64,000 bases of DNA, taken from assembly GCA_033980235.1 (NCBI GenBank), contig CM067064.1:7740501-7804500 (forward strand). The letters run 5' to 3'. The notes under the pieces were generated by a model. That model ran no database searches, was not told where the DNA came from, and saw nothing but the letters and a program-made list of their open reading frames with translations. Below, in pieces: positions 54,094-64,000 of the stretch. The stretch's first letter is position 1; every line of letters starts with the position of its first letter. The translations under genes and the position numbers were made by a program. Source of the DNA: Diadema setosum. Lineage: Eukaryota; Echinodermata; Echinoidea; Diadematoida; Diadematidae.

Positions 54094-54491
54094 TTCAAGG
54101 CGTATTTTTTATTTTTGTTGTTGCTGTTTTTTTCTGTGTTGTTATCGTCCATATCTCCGTAGTTTTCTTTTGTAATGATTGCATTGTTTTGACTTGTTCC
54201 GTTTTGTCAACTTGACTGTCATTTCTTTTCCTTAAATCTGTCTAAGGTATATGTATGTTACAGTACAATGGGTCAGCTACTCACAAGGGCTTTTCCTTTC
54301 TTGCTGCTTCCCCCACCAATGGCATTGTCTTTGTATGTAGTCATACCGCCACATTATTTCTAATTGTATGTCCTATGTCTTATGAATTTGTTCTCTTTTG
54401 TATCTCATTTTGTACATTCATGCTTTTATTGTTTGCTCTGTATATTTTTAATGCTTGGTGCAAAATAAACTAAACTGAAACTGAAACTGAA

Positions 54492-54520
54492 ATTTGTACC
54501 ACCTTCGTGAATTCGGGCCA
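54492..54520. mobile_element. Foldback MITE, right end
   Basis: Ends ACCTTCGTGAATTCGGGCCA, the exact complement of the MITE's left end at 49237. It directly follows the retrotransposon tail, which shows that the retrotransposon landed inside the MITE. I see no target-site duplication of the MITE itself. Confidence 0.85.
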
Positions 54521-56074
54521 GTATGTCATGCCCTGAAACGTGCCAAAGATATTCAATACGAAAACAATCAGTCCGAAGTCCTGGGGAACCTCATAACAGC
54601 ATACCAGATGCATGATGGGCAAAAAGGTTGAATTTCATGAATTCTACAGGCCCATTTTATAAAACAAATGATACACAGGCCTATTTTGTAGATCGGCGAG
54701 AATTGGACGCTCTCATTTAACTTATGCATCAAATTCTCACCGATCAACTCTGTCTATTGTATACTATTGCATCTGGCTTCTTATTGAGGTTTCACTGTCA
54801 TTACACAAATACTATTCAATGCTGAATGTTATTATTGGTTTGTGTGTGCGTGTGCATATGTGTGTAATAATAAGATAATCAGCAGTGTATTGGTACACAA
54901 CATTTAAACAATGGCTAGGATATCAAACAAATAAGTAACAGATCTTACATATTCATTCATGCCTGCCCTCCCCATCCTTCCCCATCCCACCCCTACAACC
55001 CTGCCCTGCCCCTCCCGTTGCCCCTAAGGCTCCAGATCCTGCACCACCTTAAGTTATTATCTTTTTCTCCCCCAATCAGCATCAAAGCCAACACTCTCCA
55101 CACAAGGATCATCCCTCATTCAGGGGCTTTCTAGTCTGACTACAGGCAGCAAAGAGAAAAGAGAAACAAAGGAAAGAAGGAAATAAGCTTCTGGGGGGGG
55201 GGGTTCTTTATCTTGTGGTTTTCAAGCAGCCTCTCTCGTTCAATAGGCAAGGGTACGACCAGTAACCTCGCCTGCTTTTCTGAGCTTCTACCTTTCCCCC
55301 TTTCTATTCTTCGCTAACCCATCGAATACTATTTCATCTTGTTTGCTTGTCATGATATTGTTAAGTGTCTGTCCAGACTAAAGCCAAAACAACACTGCGC
55401 GATGCAGGCAGAAATAGGAGGGAGGGGGGTGGGGGGCAAGGATTTCAAAGACTCAGAATATCTGGAATGGAGAACCAACTGAATACTACAACTGACAATG
55501 AAGACATGCTTCATGAATCCCCACCAAGAAACAAATACTAGCTTCTTTTGGAGTTCTGAGCAGTTATTTTCTCCCACACTCCCTCTAACCCCCTCCCCCT
55601 CCTTTTCTCCTTCATGTTTGTAACACAGCACCAGTAAATCACAGGTTTCTTTTGGTGCGTCTTCAGGTTTTCTTCACTGACCATCCATCCATCTAAAATG
55701 GGGGTAGGGGTAGGGGAGGGGAAAAGTGGTGATATAAAGAGATGAATGGCTTAAATTAAGACTTGACTCCGTTGAATAATAGGATTTTGTGAAGGAGTCT
55801 TCTCAATCCCAGAGGTCAGGGAGATGCAATACAATCAGGTCTGTGAGGGGCGGTGCCGGCAGTTGAAGATAAAGCTTGCATAGCGTAGTCAATGGGAATG
55901 CTATAAGGAGCTCATTGAAACCAAGATGGCTGTGTGTCCCTTGTAGATCACCGACATGAAAACCCTAGGGAAGTTCACTGTTATGCATCTAAACACCATC
56001 ACACAAAGGAATTCAAGCCCCCCCCCCCCCCCCCAAAAAAAAAAAACAACTAGAAATGTCGCTACAGCGACTGG
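54521..56074. other. Presumed CSN1 intron sequence
   Basis: Low-complexity patches (C-rich near 54962-55025, G run near 55194-55202, purine runs near 55420-55436 and 55700-55725) and a C-run/A-run junction at 56018-56046. No gene recognised. Confidence 0.4.
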
Positions 56075-56978
56075 TTATACCCCCGCCAAACAACATTTCA
56101 TAAGCTTTGGTCAAAACAACATTTCATAAGCTTTGGTCAAACAACTGAGGAAGTAGTTAAATCCCCAAGATCTTTCCTTGATCTTCTGCCATTAATATGC
56201 CGTTACCATGGCAACGTACTTTCGGGTACTGTCGAAAAATGCGTCTTGCACATCTACAACCAAAGGCACACATCTGTACCAAGCTTCATGGAAATTGGGC
56301 AAAAACTGAGGAAGTAGTTTACAACACAAAATTTTCCATCATTTTGGCTCATAATATGTGAGCTGTTACCATGGCAACATACTTTTTGTCACTGTCAAGA
56401 AATGTGTCATGCTGACCTATATCCTAAGACAAACATTCAATATGAATTCCATGAGAATTGGAAGAACACTGATGAAGCAGTTTTGCCATGAAGCATTTTG
56501 CCCTATATTTTACCAATAACATGCCGTTACCATGGCAACGCACTTTTTGCCACTGCGGAAATATGTGTCTTGCACATTAACATATTCAGATGAACATCTG
56601 TACCTAATTTCATAAAAATTGATCAAAAACTGTGGGAGGAGTTCGCGACGCAAGATTTGTACCCATTTTTGCCCATAATATGCCGTTACCATGGCAACGT
56701 ACTTTTGGGTACTGTCAAAAAATACGTCTTGCACATCTACAACCCAAGGCACACATCTGTGCCAAGTTTTATGGGAATCGGTTGAAAACTGAGGAAGTAG
56801 TTCGTGACGCAAGATTTGCAATGGACCGACCGCCCGACCGACCGCCCGACCGCCCGACCGACCGCCCAACCGCCCGACCGCCCGACCGCCCTACCGCCCG
56901 ACCGCCCGACCGCCCGACCGCCCGACCGTCCGCTGATTCCTATATACCCCCTTCAAACTTCGTTTGGCGGGGGTATAA
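56075..56978. mobile_element. TIR element with four ~160-bp tandem units and a CCGACCGC array
   Basis: Perfect 17-bp terminal inverted repeats, TTATACCCCCGCCAAAC (56075-56091) and complement (56962-56978). Inside are four diverged tandem units starting at about 56144, 56305, 56468 and 56629, with a fifth partial unit at 56788. Each contains CTGAGGAAGTAGTT-like, ATGCCGTTACCATGGCAACG and CTTGCACAT blocks. The right side is a 110-bp GACCGCCC-type array (about 56821-56930). It encodes no protein; open frames rich in Asp-Arg-Pro are produced by the array. This resembles noncoding TIR repeats common in marine invertebrates, but I cannot assign a superfamily. Confidence 0.8.
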
Positions 56979-58724
56979 AAAGTAAAGCATATACTACAAC
57001 ACAAAAAAAAAAGGTAGGACTCACCTTTTATTATGATTGCTTTGTTTTACCTTGTTTTTTGGATATCTCGGCCATTCTCATACCGATTTTCATCAAATAA
57101 ACTTTGAATTCCTCTTAGAATGGTATGCTCTGTACTATTTCACAAGTGTTGTCTTGATATCTCACAAAAAGTTAAAAGCTCAATCCTCATCTGCACCAAT
57201 ATTATACCATCTCTTTAAGGTATTTTCTGACACAGTCTATAACTCTTGGTGCAGTGTCCAAAGTTGAATGTTATTCAAAGGATACGCATCATATAAAATA
57301 TATCATGGCAGACATAAGCAGTTGATATCAGATGAAGAAGAAAAAGAAGAAGTGGAAGAAAAGGAAAAGAAGGAGAACAAAAGAAGAAAGAAGAAGAAAA
57401 AAAGGAAAAGTTTGGAAGAAATATCACGAGTTTGTCAGAAAGTCTGGGGTAGATTGTGAAAACGATCAGCAGTGAGTGGCTTTCAGGAACTTGAAGTTAC
57501 ATAACAATCTGTCTGCCAGACATTCCTTTCACACACAAAAAAAAAAAAAGAAAAAAGAAAAAAAGAAAAAGATTTCTTGCAAGTCGTAAACCATTTTATC
57601 CAAATGCTTCCAGACACTGGGTATAATATGAATCAAAGTCATGGGGCAGCTACTGGTATTTCAATTTGCACGCAATAGGGTACGGGTTGAAAGCCATACT
57701 TTGTACATTATGCTTTGCCTATATACAAGAAAGAAAAACTACCACTGCTAAATTCAGAGAGAAGTCAGAGAGAAGTCACATTCAAGCTTTTGATATTGGA
57801 CTTGAAATCACTCCATTCATCTGATAACTGACTTACAATAATTCTCCACACCCTTTAGGTGGCTTACTCAAATAAATCTACATACATGAATTGTCGCATA
57901 CAATTATACTCGTTAAGCTCAGGAACAATTACCAGACCTAATTTGAAACTTTGGTGGTCCAAACAAGGGAGGTTGGGGTGTGTAATCATTGCCCCCCCCC
58001 CCCAAAAAAAAAAAGAAAGAAAAGAAAAGAGCAACGCTCTACAAAGAAGAGAAGCATGATTAAAGACTGTTTTCCAGAGCTATCTGCAGCTTCTCCCCAA
58101 AGCCTCCATGGCTAAGATACCTGTACTTGGCATTGTCACGGTTGCCCATTGTACCCTTCAGTGTTTGACTCTCACAGGCTTCTTTTTTTTCCACTGCAGA
58201 TGAAAGGGGGCTTAACAATGACCTTCAAATCCCTGTGATTACAGGGCCAAGCTTGGATGCATTGCAACAAAAAAGACAACAGGGTATACAGGCATGTCCA
58301 CAGCAGATGGGATATCTTCAAAAATCACTGAATGACACTTGACCATGCCTCTCTTCATCCATCCTTGTCCTCCACTCCCTCCTATATTGTAAAAGTGGAT
58401 ATTTTTGCGCTCCATCAGTTACATAAGACGAGTTTTGCCTGTTTTTAATTCTCTGGAATCCACACATCAAATACTGGAACACATGGCAAGCAAAAATATC
58501 TGCGTGCTTTTATTTTCACGCTAGTTTCTGGCTCAGCGAAATGCATGAAAATTTCAGCACTGTGAAAATTTCCTCTTTTTCAGTACAGGTAAATGTAATA
58601 AGGAAAGTGTGGCATTTACTCTTGACAATTTTTGCCCTAAAAAGTGCACATGTGCATACGAAATGTGTGAAATAAAGCTGTGATGACACGAATTCATTTG
58701 GGAAAATATGAAAACGCAAAGTAA
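56979..58724. other. Presumed CSN1 intron sequence
   Basis: Includes a GAA-rich purine tract (about 57330-57410), an A-rich tract (about 57533-57570) and a C-run/A-run junction (57992-58014). No gene recognised. Confidence 0.4.
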
Positions 58725-58968
58725 TACTGTATACGCCGAATATTTCGCGAGGTTTTTATTTTCGAGACTTTCGCGAGTCAGGTGCGATTCGCGAAATTAA
58801 AGACACACAAAAATAATGACTCTGATCCCGATGTGAATGTGACGTACGCGTGTACACTTCTCCGTTCAGTGCAGGACTCCATGATCGCGAATTTAACCAT
58901 TTGTGAAATCGTCGGGAATTCCTGATTCATGAAAATTTAGACTCGCGAAATAAACGGCGTATACAGTA
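58725..58968. mobile_element. Short MITE with TTCGCGA-rich interior
   Basis: Perfect 14-bp inverted ends TACTGTATACGCCG (58725-58738) and CGGCGTATACAGTA (58955-58968). If the outermost TA is the duplicated target, this fits a Tc1/mariner-type nonautonomous element of 244 bp. The interior repeats TTCGCGA/TCGCGAA words in both senses. No transposase. Confidence 0.75.
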
Positions 58969-60973
58969 GCCTAAAGGTAGACCAACAGTTTTGAAAATTC
59001 AAAGGATGTCTGATTGTGGTTGCTATGTAATGTTTTGTAATCAATTACACATTGGGCAATAGCAATATCCTCACTAAATAGCATAGAAGCCTAAACAGCC
59101 ATTCCTTTCATTTTTGTGGGGCATCCCATCTTGAAGAAATGAAGATGGGTTTAAAACCTTTGATTTCTTTCTCCATTTGGTAGCAGTTTGAAGAAGGTGG
59201 AAGGCAGTCATTCAGTTGTCACTTTAACTTGAATACTGCTACAGGTTACATAACCTGACCATAGCTTGACACAGTTGACATGCCCATGCTAAAAATCAAC
59301 GAAAACTAAAACCATCAAAATATGAAAACACACATTTTGAAGCAGGTGTGCGGTACAGCAAATATGGGGAATATTTAGGTTTGGGACATTTAAATCAAGC
59401 TTTGGGGAAAAGAAAGAACAAGAATCACAATACACTAGTAGAGCATATCTGTCATATTGTGGTTTGGTTATGTCACTTTGACATTGATAACACACTGTTA
59501 ACAAAATATTGCCTTGGTCTATTATATCCAGCAGATGTCATTTGGTACCCACGGAACAAGGGGGAATTTGACCTGCACTTTGCCGGTATTAAAGCGCTTG
59601 CAAATGCGACATCTCTGACATAATCATTCAAGCATAGGGAGGCATCAAAGATACTACACTGGGGGAAAGAGGGGGGGGGGGGGGGGGGAGGGGGAATTCA
59701 TACAGGGCTGGACATTAATGGTGGCTAGAGGCCACTAAAAATTGATGCCAGGCCACCAAACTTCCAAAAAGGTTATCTCTTGGTGGCCCATTTGGGTATC
59801 ACAAATTCAAGATGAAATTTTATTGCTTTATATCAGACCATTAAAATTCTAATTCAAGATTTCAGTCGCCCACATGGGCCATCAGAGAAAAAAAAAAAGT
59901 TGAAAAAAATGCCATCAGTGAAAAAAGTGTCAAACCCTGACTGAGATATAAGCACAGGACAGAGGAAACTAGGAGTCCTTTGGCAACTTGCATCTCCATT
60001 GAAACAAAGGAGAGGGAATATTATGTCAGACTGCTTCACACATATAGGTACATTAGGGTGGGGTAGGGGTAAGGGTGGGGGTGGGGCGGGGATTCACTCT
60101 GATGAAATATGCACTGGGCAACACTGTGCAAGGCAGATACATGGACGGGAAGAGTGGGCGTTGGTGACATAAGAGCCCTCACCTCCGTTAACACTCACAT
60201 TAGAGAACTACATTGAGTCAGTAGTGTCCGTGGATAGCAGGATACGAGAGTATGTATGGGGGGAAAAATATGAGAATTACGGGGCGAACTCTATGGGGAT
60301 CAGAGAATCTTGTTAGTACACTATGTTTTAATTTTTGATCCACTGGAAAGCAGAGGCGACTCATTCATTCACTCATTCACTGTCCCATCTTTCGACACAA
60401 TTGCACACAGGAATCTACTGCAAGATTTGCCTGGTAGATGGTAAATTTGTGAGAAAGTTTTGCAGTCTCACGATGGGGGAGGGGAAAAAGCCTTTGTTCA
60501 TTCCTTGCCAGTGGGTTCTTGCAACAAGTGACATGGATAGATTTCAGAATATTTTCTTTAAAAGTTTAAGTTGTCACCCCTGATTCTTCCATATGTGTAT
60601 GGAATATTTAGATTTTGAGTTGTTGTTATTGACTTTTTTAATTGAAACCAACAAGCATACACAAATTTGCAAGAGTCTTTCAGTGACTCTGAAATAAAAC
60701 ACAATGCACCATTCAACGTACGGATAAAAACTGTGGACTCCAATTAGTGTTTAAACAGTTGAGTTAAACCGCAAAAAGTTCTGTGAAAAGGAAGAGGTGA
60801 AGAGTTAAGAATAGGTTCCCAATCTCACAGATCTGAAGCACTAATGAAGAGCTAGAATACAAAATCCACCATTCTGAAACAAGCATATCCACAATGCACC
60901 ATCAGATGCTGTTATATTTTGCCTACAGGGTTAGACTTAAGGAACATTTAGCTCATTACTTTAATGCACTTAC
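58969..60973. other. Presumed CSN1 intron sequence
   Basis: Contains a long G run (about 59669-59694) and G-rich simple sequence near 60056-60092. No gene recognised. Confidence 0.4.
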
Positions 60974-61021
60974 CTTAACTTGAATCTTATTCTTTAGCAT
61001 GGCAGACCTCAAAATCAGAGC
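60974..61021 (-). CDS. CSN1: CSN1 exon: C-terminal helix
   Basis: 48 nt, phase 0/0, encoding ALILRSAMLKNKIQVK. It lies between acceptor GCATTTAG and donor GTAAGT. It corresponds to the conserved A-M-I-L-R-A-A-x-L-R-N-x-I-x-V-K segment near the C-terminus of COP9 signalosome subunit 1, which belongs to the helical bundle that holds the complex together. Phase matches the upstream exon (TK|AL). Confidence 0.85.
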
Positions 61022-62968
61022 CTAAATGCAAAACGAGACAAGAGTGACAAACCATAAATAGCTGTTTTACCTTTGAAATACCTCTTTAAATATGGCCCAC
61101 AGTATAGCTGTTGACACTGTAGTAGGCAACATGCCTTGAGGTCAAAAGACAGCTGGCTCACAAAAAAAAATTCAATGAACAATGCTATCCAATCACAAGG
61201 CAATGCAAGATAAAAGTCTAATGTAATGGGATTGTGAATGAAGCTTTCATGGTACTGCAGCATTTGGTGATTTATCAGTTGGTTTGGGCAGGTTTAGGAG
61301 TAAAATATGCAAAATTGGCACATCGTTGGCTGAGTCACGCATGCGGGCATGGCACATAAAGATTGAAGCATCTGGCCATAAAGTACTTGTCACATACTAA
61401 CTCCAAGTGGTTTCATGATGCATTGCAGAGAATTGAAAGGAGAGCTCTCAATGTTCACATGATCTCTTATTCCATTCCTTTTTCAATAATTGTCATTCCT
61501 CTCTCTGTATATATTCCAAAACTAAACCAAATTTTGTTTGCTTGTTGATAAATTCAGGGCATCTGGCTGGTGGTCTAGAGAGGTAAAAACATGTTGAACA
61601 TTTTGTTGCAATGATCTACTCTCTACCACTGATCAAACATCAAAATTCATACACATATGTGTGAGAAAGGTGGATGAGATGTAAGAAGGGAGTAACTCCA
61701 CATAGTACTCAGGATTACCTTTGTCCTCCTTTGGAAAGCCTTCCCCATGGCCAGGGACTTCTCAAAGGTTGAGCTTCTCTGGTCTACATCTCTCGCATAC
61801 AGGATCTGCAACACCACAAGAATATAAGTCAATGCACATCTGTAAACCTATAACAAACGTTGTGCTTTTTTTAACAGCACAAAAAAATAAAACAAAACAA
61901 AACAAAACAAGCAAAACACAGAAACTAAAAGGAGAAGATATTGAACAGTGGTTTATGAAATAATGACTGCAGCCATGCAGAGATGCTTGTCTTCAATGAT
62001 TTCTGGCACTGAATATACTCTACTATGTTTTGCCAACATTCATCAATCAGAATCATGGAAATTCCACAGGGCAGTCAGGGAGATACTTGTGTGTTACATG
62101 CATCTCAATGGGAAAAAATGATTCCCAAATCAAGGAGATATTCATATAATTTTTGATGTAGAATAAAGAAATTATTTAAGTTTTCAGGATATCTCCTGCA
62201 GAATTGGAGAGACTTGGTAGCTTTGGTCTTTAAAAAAAAATATCATTCCATATCATTCTGTTCAAAATCAAGTAATAACTGCTTTTGATATAGACACAAC
62301 ACAGAGCTAATTAGCTACTTTGTAATAAAAGTAATGATTTTTTTATTTGTTTTCCATTAATCAGCAAAATAAAGTCACTGTTGTATGATGTTCATCTTTA
62401 AAATGACTGAATTTACAAGGTTTTTGTATCAATGTCATAGTTTTTGAAAGGGATTAGAAGGTAGTCTTTTTCACGTGGTGTGATGTTAATTACTAGTTCA
62501 ATATGCATACGATAGACAATCTGATTGAGCAATATTCAAATTGTTTGAATGCTGCTTGAGCATTTGTATTGGATGCTAGATTCTTTTACACTACGAGGCA
62601 TATATTGTATGTAGATAATGCTTACATAGTTCAAACTTGATTTGAAACGATCTTAGGTTAGGCACCCTCAAGAACAATGTCTTTCATTTTTGCTCAACTG
62701 ATATTAAAGTGTATCAGTACCCCGAAAATGAACTTTGTGACATGAAATAGTATTGCTCTAACAATGTTTTTAAAAAACATCACAGTGTGAAGCTCTTACT
62801 AGTAGAAATAATGATAAGAGAAATATACCAAAATACAGTGTATTACAATTTGAGTGTTATCACATGATCATGTTTGTCCAATCCAGGACTGGCACTTGAC
62901 TATTAACCCATACAACACAACAGTTTGTGCCCTACTGGCACCGAATAACATCAGTCTGTACACGGTAC
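61022..62968. other. CSN1 introns between the clear exons
   Basis: Two introns (61022-61718 and 61806-62968), AT-rich, with an AAAAC-type run near 61884-61910. No other element seen. Confidence 0.6.
61719..61805 (-). CDS. CSN1: CSN1 exon: after the PCI winged helix
   Basis: 87 nt, phase 0/0, encoding [20 protein letters not shown] then GKAFQRRTK. Acceptor TTGCAG, donor GTAATC. The L-x-A-R-x-x-D-Q-R-(S/T)-x-x-(F/Y) block is diagnostic of CSN1. Confidence 0.93.
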
Positions 62969-63106
62969 CTTGCTGTGAGAGTCGATTCTGGCATTGATCT
63001 GTCCGTCCAGGATGAGCTGCATCAGTTCGTCCTCCAGCTCAGCCACAGAGGTGTTGAAGGCGCTCGCCATCTTGTTTAGATCCGCCGAGACGTAGGGGCT
63101 GAAGTA
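62969..63106 (-). CDS. CSN1: CSN1 exon: PCI winged-helix region
   Basis: 138 nt, phase 0/0, encoding [20 protein letters not shown], then [20 protein letters not shown] and IDSHSK. Acceptor TATTTCAG, donor GTACCG. This is the winged-helix half of the PCI domain of COP9 signalosome subunit 1 (GPS1 in mammals), a scaffold subunit of the complex that removes NEDD8 from cullins. The remainder of the protein (N-terminal TPR-like helices) must lie beyond the window. Confidence 0.95.
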
Positions 63107-63374
63107 CTGAAATATACAAACACATACACACAAAATACATCCCTATGGCAATTAGTACATCACATCCCAAATTTGATTATCGTCTTCCATGTTTCTCGAA
63201 ATACCCACAGAATCTTAGCATATCCTACAGTAAAAAACAATGGGAGAGATGGGAAAAGAAATGGATGAGACCAAGGATACAGTGATGCGTTTAACCTGCT
63301 GCCTGTACGGTATCTAAATTCTTCATGGACTCCACACCTAATACCTGTCAGTCTTGGGTTAACCTAGATGACAT

Positions 63375-63936
63375 GGCCCTGTTTCTGAATTTGGGACAAA
63401 GAAATGAAGATGCAGGGCTTGGAATTATTTTACACTGTATATTGAAGATGTCTTGGAAATAATAGCCCTGTTTCTGATATAACTGTGGGAGTACAAGATG
63501 GAGGTGTGGGATGGAGGTGTAGATGTGGATGACATCTGTTGTTTATTTTTGTAAATGAGAGCCCTGTTTATGACCTGGCATTAGAAAATGGAAATGGTTG
63601 GGGATGTGGGTGAGCTCTTTTGACTGGATGAGAGCTCTGTTACTCATCATGGGACACTGGATAGCAGTGTGGGTGGAGCATGGAGTATGGGTATGTAGAT
63701 GTTTCTTACCTGGATGACAGCTCTGTTTCTGATCTGATCGTATAAAATGAACTTATGGATGGAGAATGAGGTATGGCTGATGTTTCTTGCTTTTACCTGA
63801 CTGAGAACCCTATGTCTGATCTGGGGTTGAGGATGGAATATGGTAGCCATTTCTGATTTTATCTGAATAAGAGCTGTGTTTCTGATCTGAGGGTATAGGA
63901 TGGAGACATGGGTGAAGGATAGGGTATGGTATTTTT
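63375..63936. repeat. Degenerate ~85-bp tandem array overlapping a CSN1 exon
   Basis: Seven units, recognisable by GCYCTGTTTCTGATCTG-like words starting near 63375, 63464, 63561, 63634, 63720, 63807 and 63872 (spacings 65-97 bp). On the minus strand each unit resembles CAGATCAGAAACAGAGCT..., the 3' end of the CSN1 exon, and several continue into GT-like positions. Only the unit at 63720 combines the conserved reading frame with a consensus donor. Confidence 0.75.
63710..63751 (-). CDS. CSN1: CSN1 exon upstream of the winged helix (5' boundary uncertain)
   Basis: Encodes FILYDQIRNRAVIQ, ending in a consensus donor (CAG|GTAAGA) in phase 0, and joins the next exon as [17 protein letters not shown], which matches the strongly conserved CSN1 sequence at this position. 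The acceptor is less certain; I use CATCCATAAG just upstream. The exon lies in a degenerate tandem array whose other units contain look-alikes of its 3' end and donor. Confidence 0.7.
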
Positions 63937-64000
63937 ACCTCCGCCAAGGGATGATGTTATGTTTTCATTACCGTTGGTTTGTGTGTCCATGTGCAAAATA
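63937..64000 (+). repeat. Edge of a dispersed repeat (CCTCCGCCAAGG type)
   Basis: From CCTCCGCCAAGGGATGATGT onward, through TTATGTTTTCATTACCGTTGG and TTTGTGTGTCC, this resembles the end of a repeat widespread in marine invertebrate genomes. It runs off the window, so its other end cannot be checked. Confidence 0.45.

Larger units (their letters stand above)
49542..54491 (+). mobile_element. CR1-like non-LTR retrotransposon, near full length
   Basis: About 4.95 kb with a ~470-bp 5' leader, ORF1 (50012-50746), a 310-bp spacer, ORF2 with one frameshift (51056-54093), a short 3'UTR, and an AAACTG-repeat tail rather than poly(A). It is bounded by a short direct repeat, ATTTGT (49536-49541 and about 54492-54497), consistent with a target-site duplication. 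The endonuclease/RT motifs, coiled-coil ORF1 and microsatellite-like tail fit the CR1/Daphne/Crack group, which is abundant in sea urchins; I cannot assign the exact clade. It is antisense to the surrounding CSN1 gene. Confidence 0.9.

Noticed and set aside
56144..56930. CRISPR-like array
   Set aside because: Regular tandem units without unique spacers, in an animal genome and within a TIR element.
56632..57100. Open frames rich in Asp-Arg-Pro-Pro
   Set aside because: They are translations of the GACCGCCC-type array in a noncoding TIR element; no real protein signal.
63776..63850. Second CSN1 exon encoding QIRHRVLSQ as an alternative exon
   Set aside because: The conserved CSN1 residues are degraded and its acceptor is poor; it is better explained as a diverged unit of the tandem array.

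Overview
The window is animal nuclear DNA: small exons with GT-AG introns, many TIR/foldback elements, SINE-like repeats and long simple-sequence tracts, and no bacterial-style operons. The main gene is a sea urchin fibropellin-I homologue (signal peptide, EGF, CUB, long EGF array, avidin-like C-terminus). This domain order is characteristic of echinoid embryonic extracellular matrix, so the source is almost certainly a sea urchin. I cannot name the species.

Layout. (1) 1-2722: 3' flank of the fibropellin gene, with a dispersed repeat and a CT microsatellite. (2) 2723-29587, minus strand: the complete coding part of a fibropellin-I gene. I place 28 coding exons by hand. They sum to 3,309 nt (1,102 codons plus stop) without breaking frame: a 20-residue signal peptide, one EGF, a CUB domain split over two exons, 21 further EGFs that are each one 114-nt phase-1/1 exon, and an avidin-like domain split over three exons. 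A 5'UTR intron probably lies just upstream of the start codon. (3) 29588-46949: 17 kb in which I recognise no gene. It holds a TIR element with a heptamer array, a palindromic island, a long TA tract, GT/GA tracts and a foldback cluster. (4) 46950-64000, minus strand: the 3' part of a COP9 signalosome subunit 1 gene (CSN1/GPS1). Three downstream exons are clear, a fourth sits inside a degenerate ~85-bp tandem array, and a candidate terminal exon lies 14 kb downstream. The gene's 5' part is beyond the window. Between the candidate terminal exon and the next exon lie a near-complete CR1-like non-LTR retrotransposon (plus strand) inserted into a foldback MITE, a 0.9-kb TIR element with 160-bp tandem repeats, and a short MITE.

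The two genes lie on the same strand and have no evident functional link. Fibropellin is a secreted matrix protein of the embryo surface; CSN1 is a nuclear/cytoplasmic deneddylase subunit. I found no wholly new system. The observations most worth a second look are a possible 120-nt cassette exon inside the CUB domain, a possible decayed EGF exon in an intron, near-universal retention of the O-glucosylation sequon across the EGF array, the nested retrotransposon, and the tandem array that has grown around a CSN1 exon and its splice donor.
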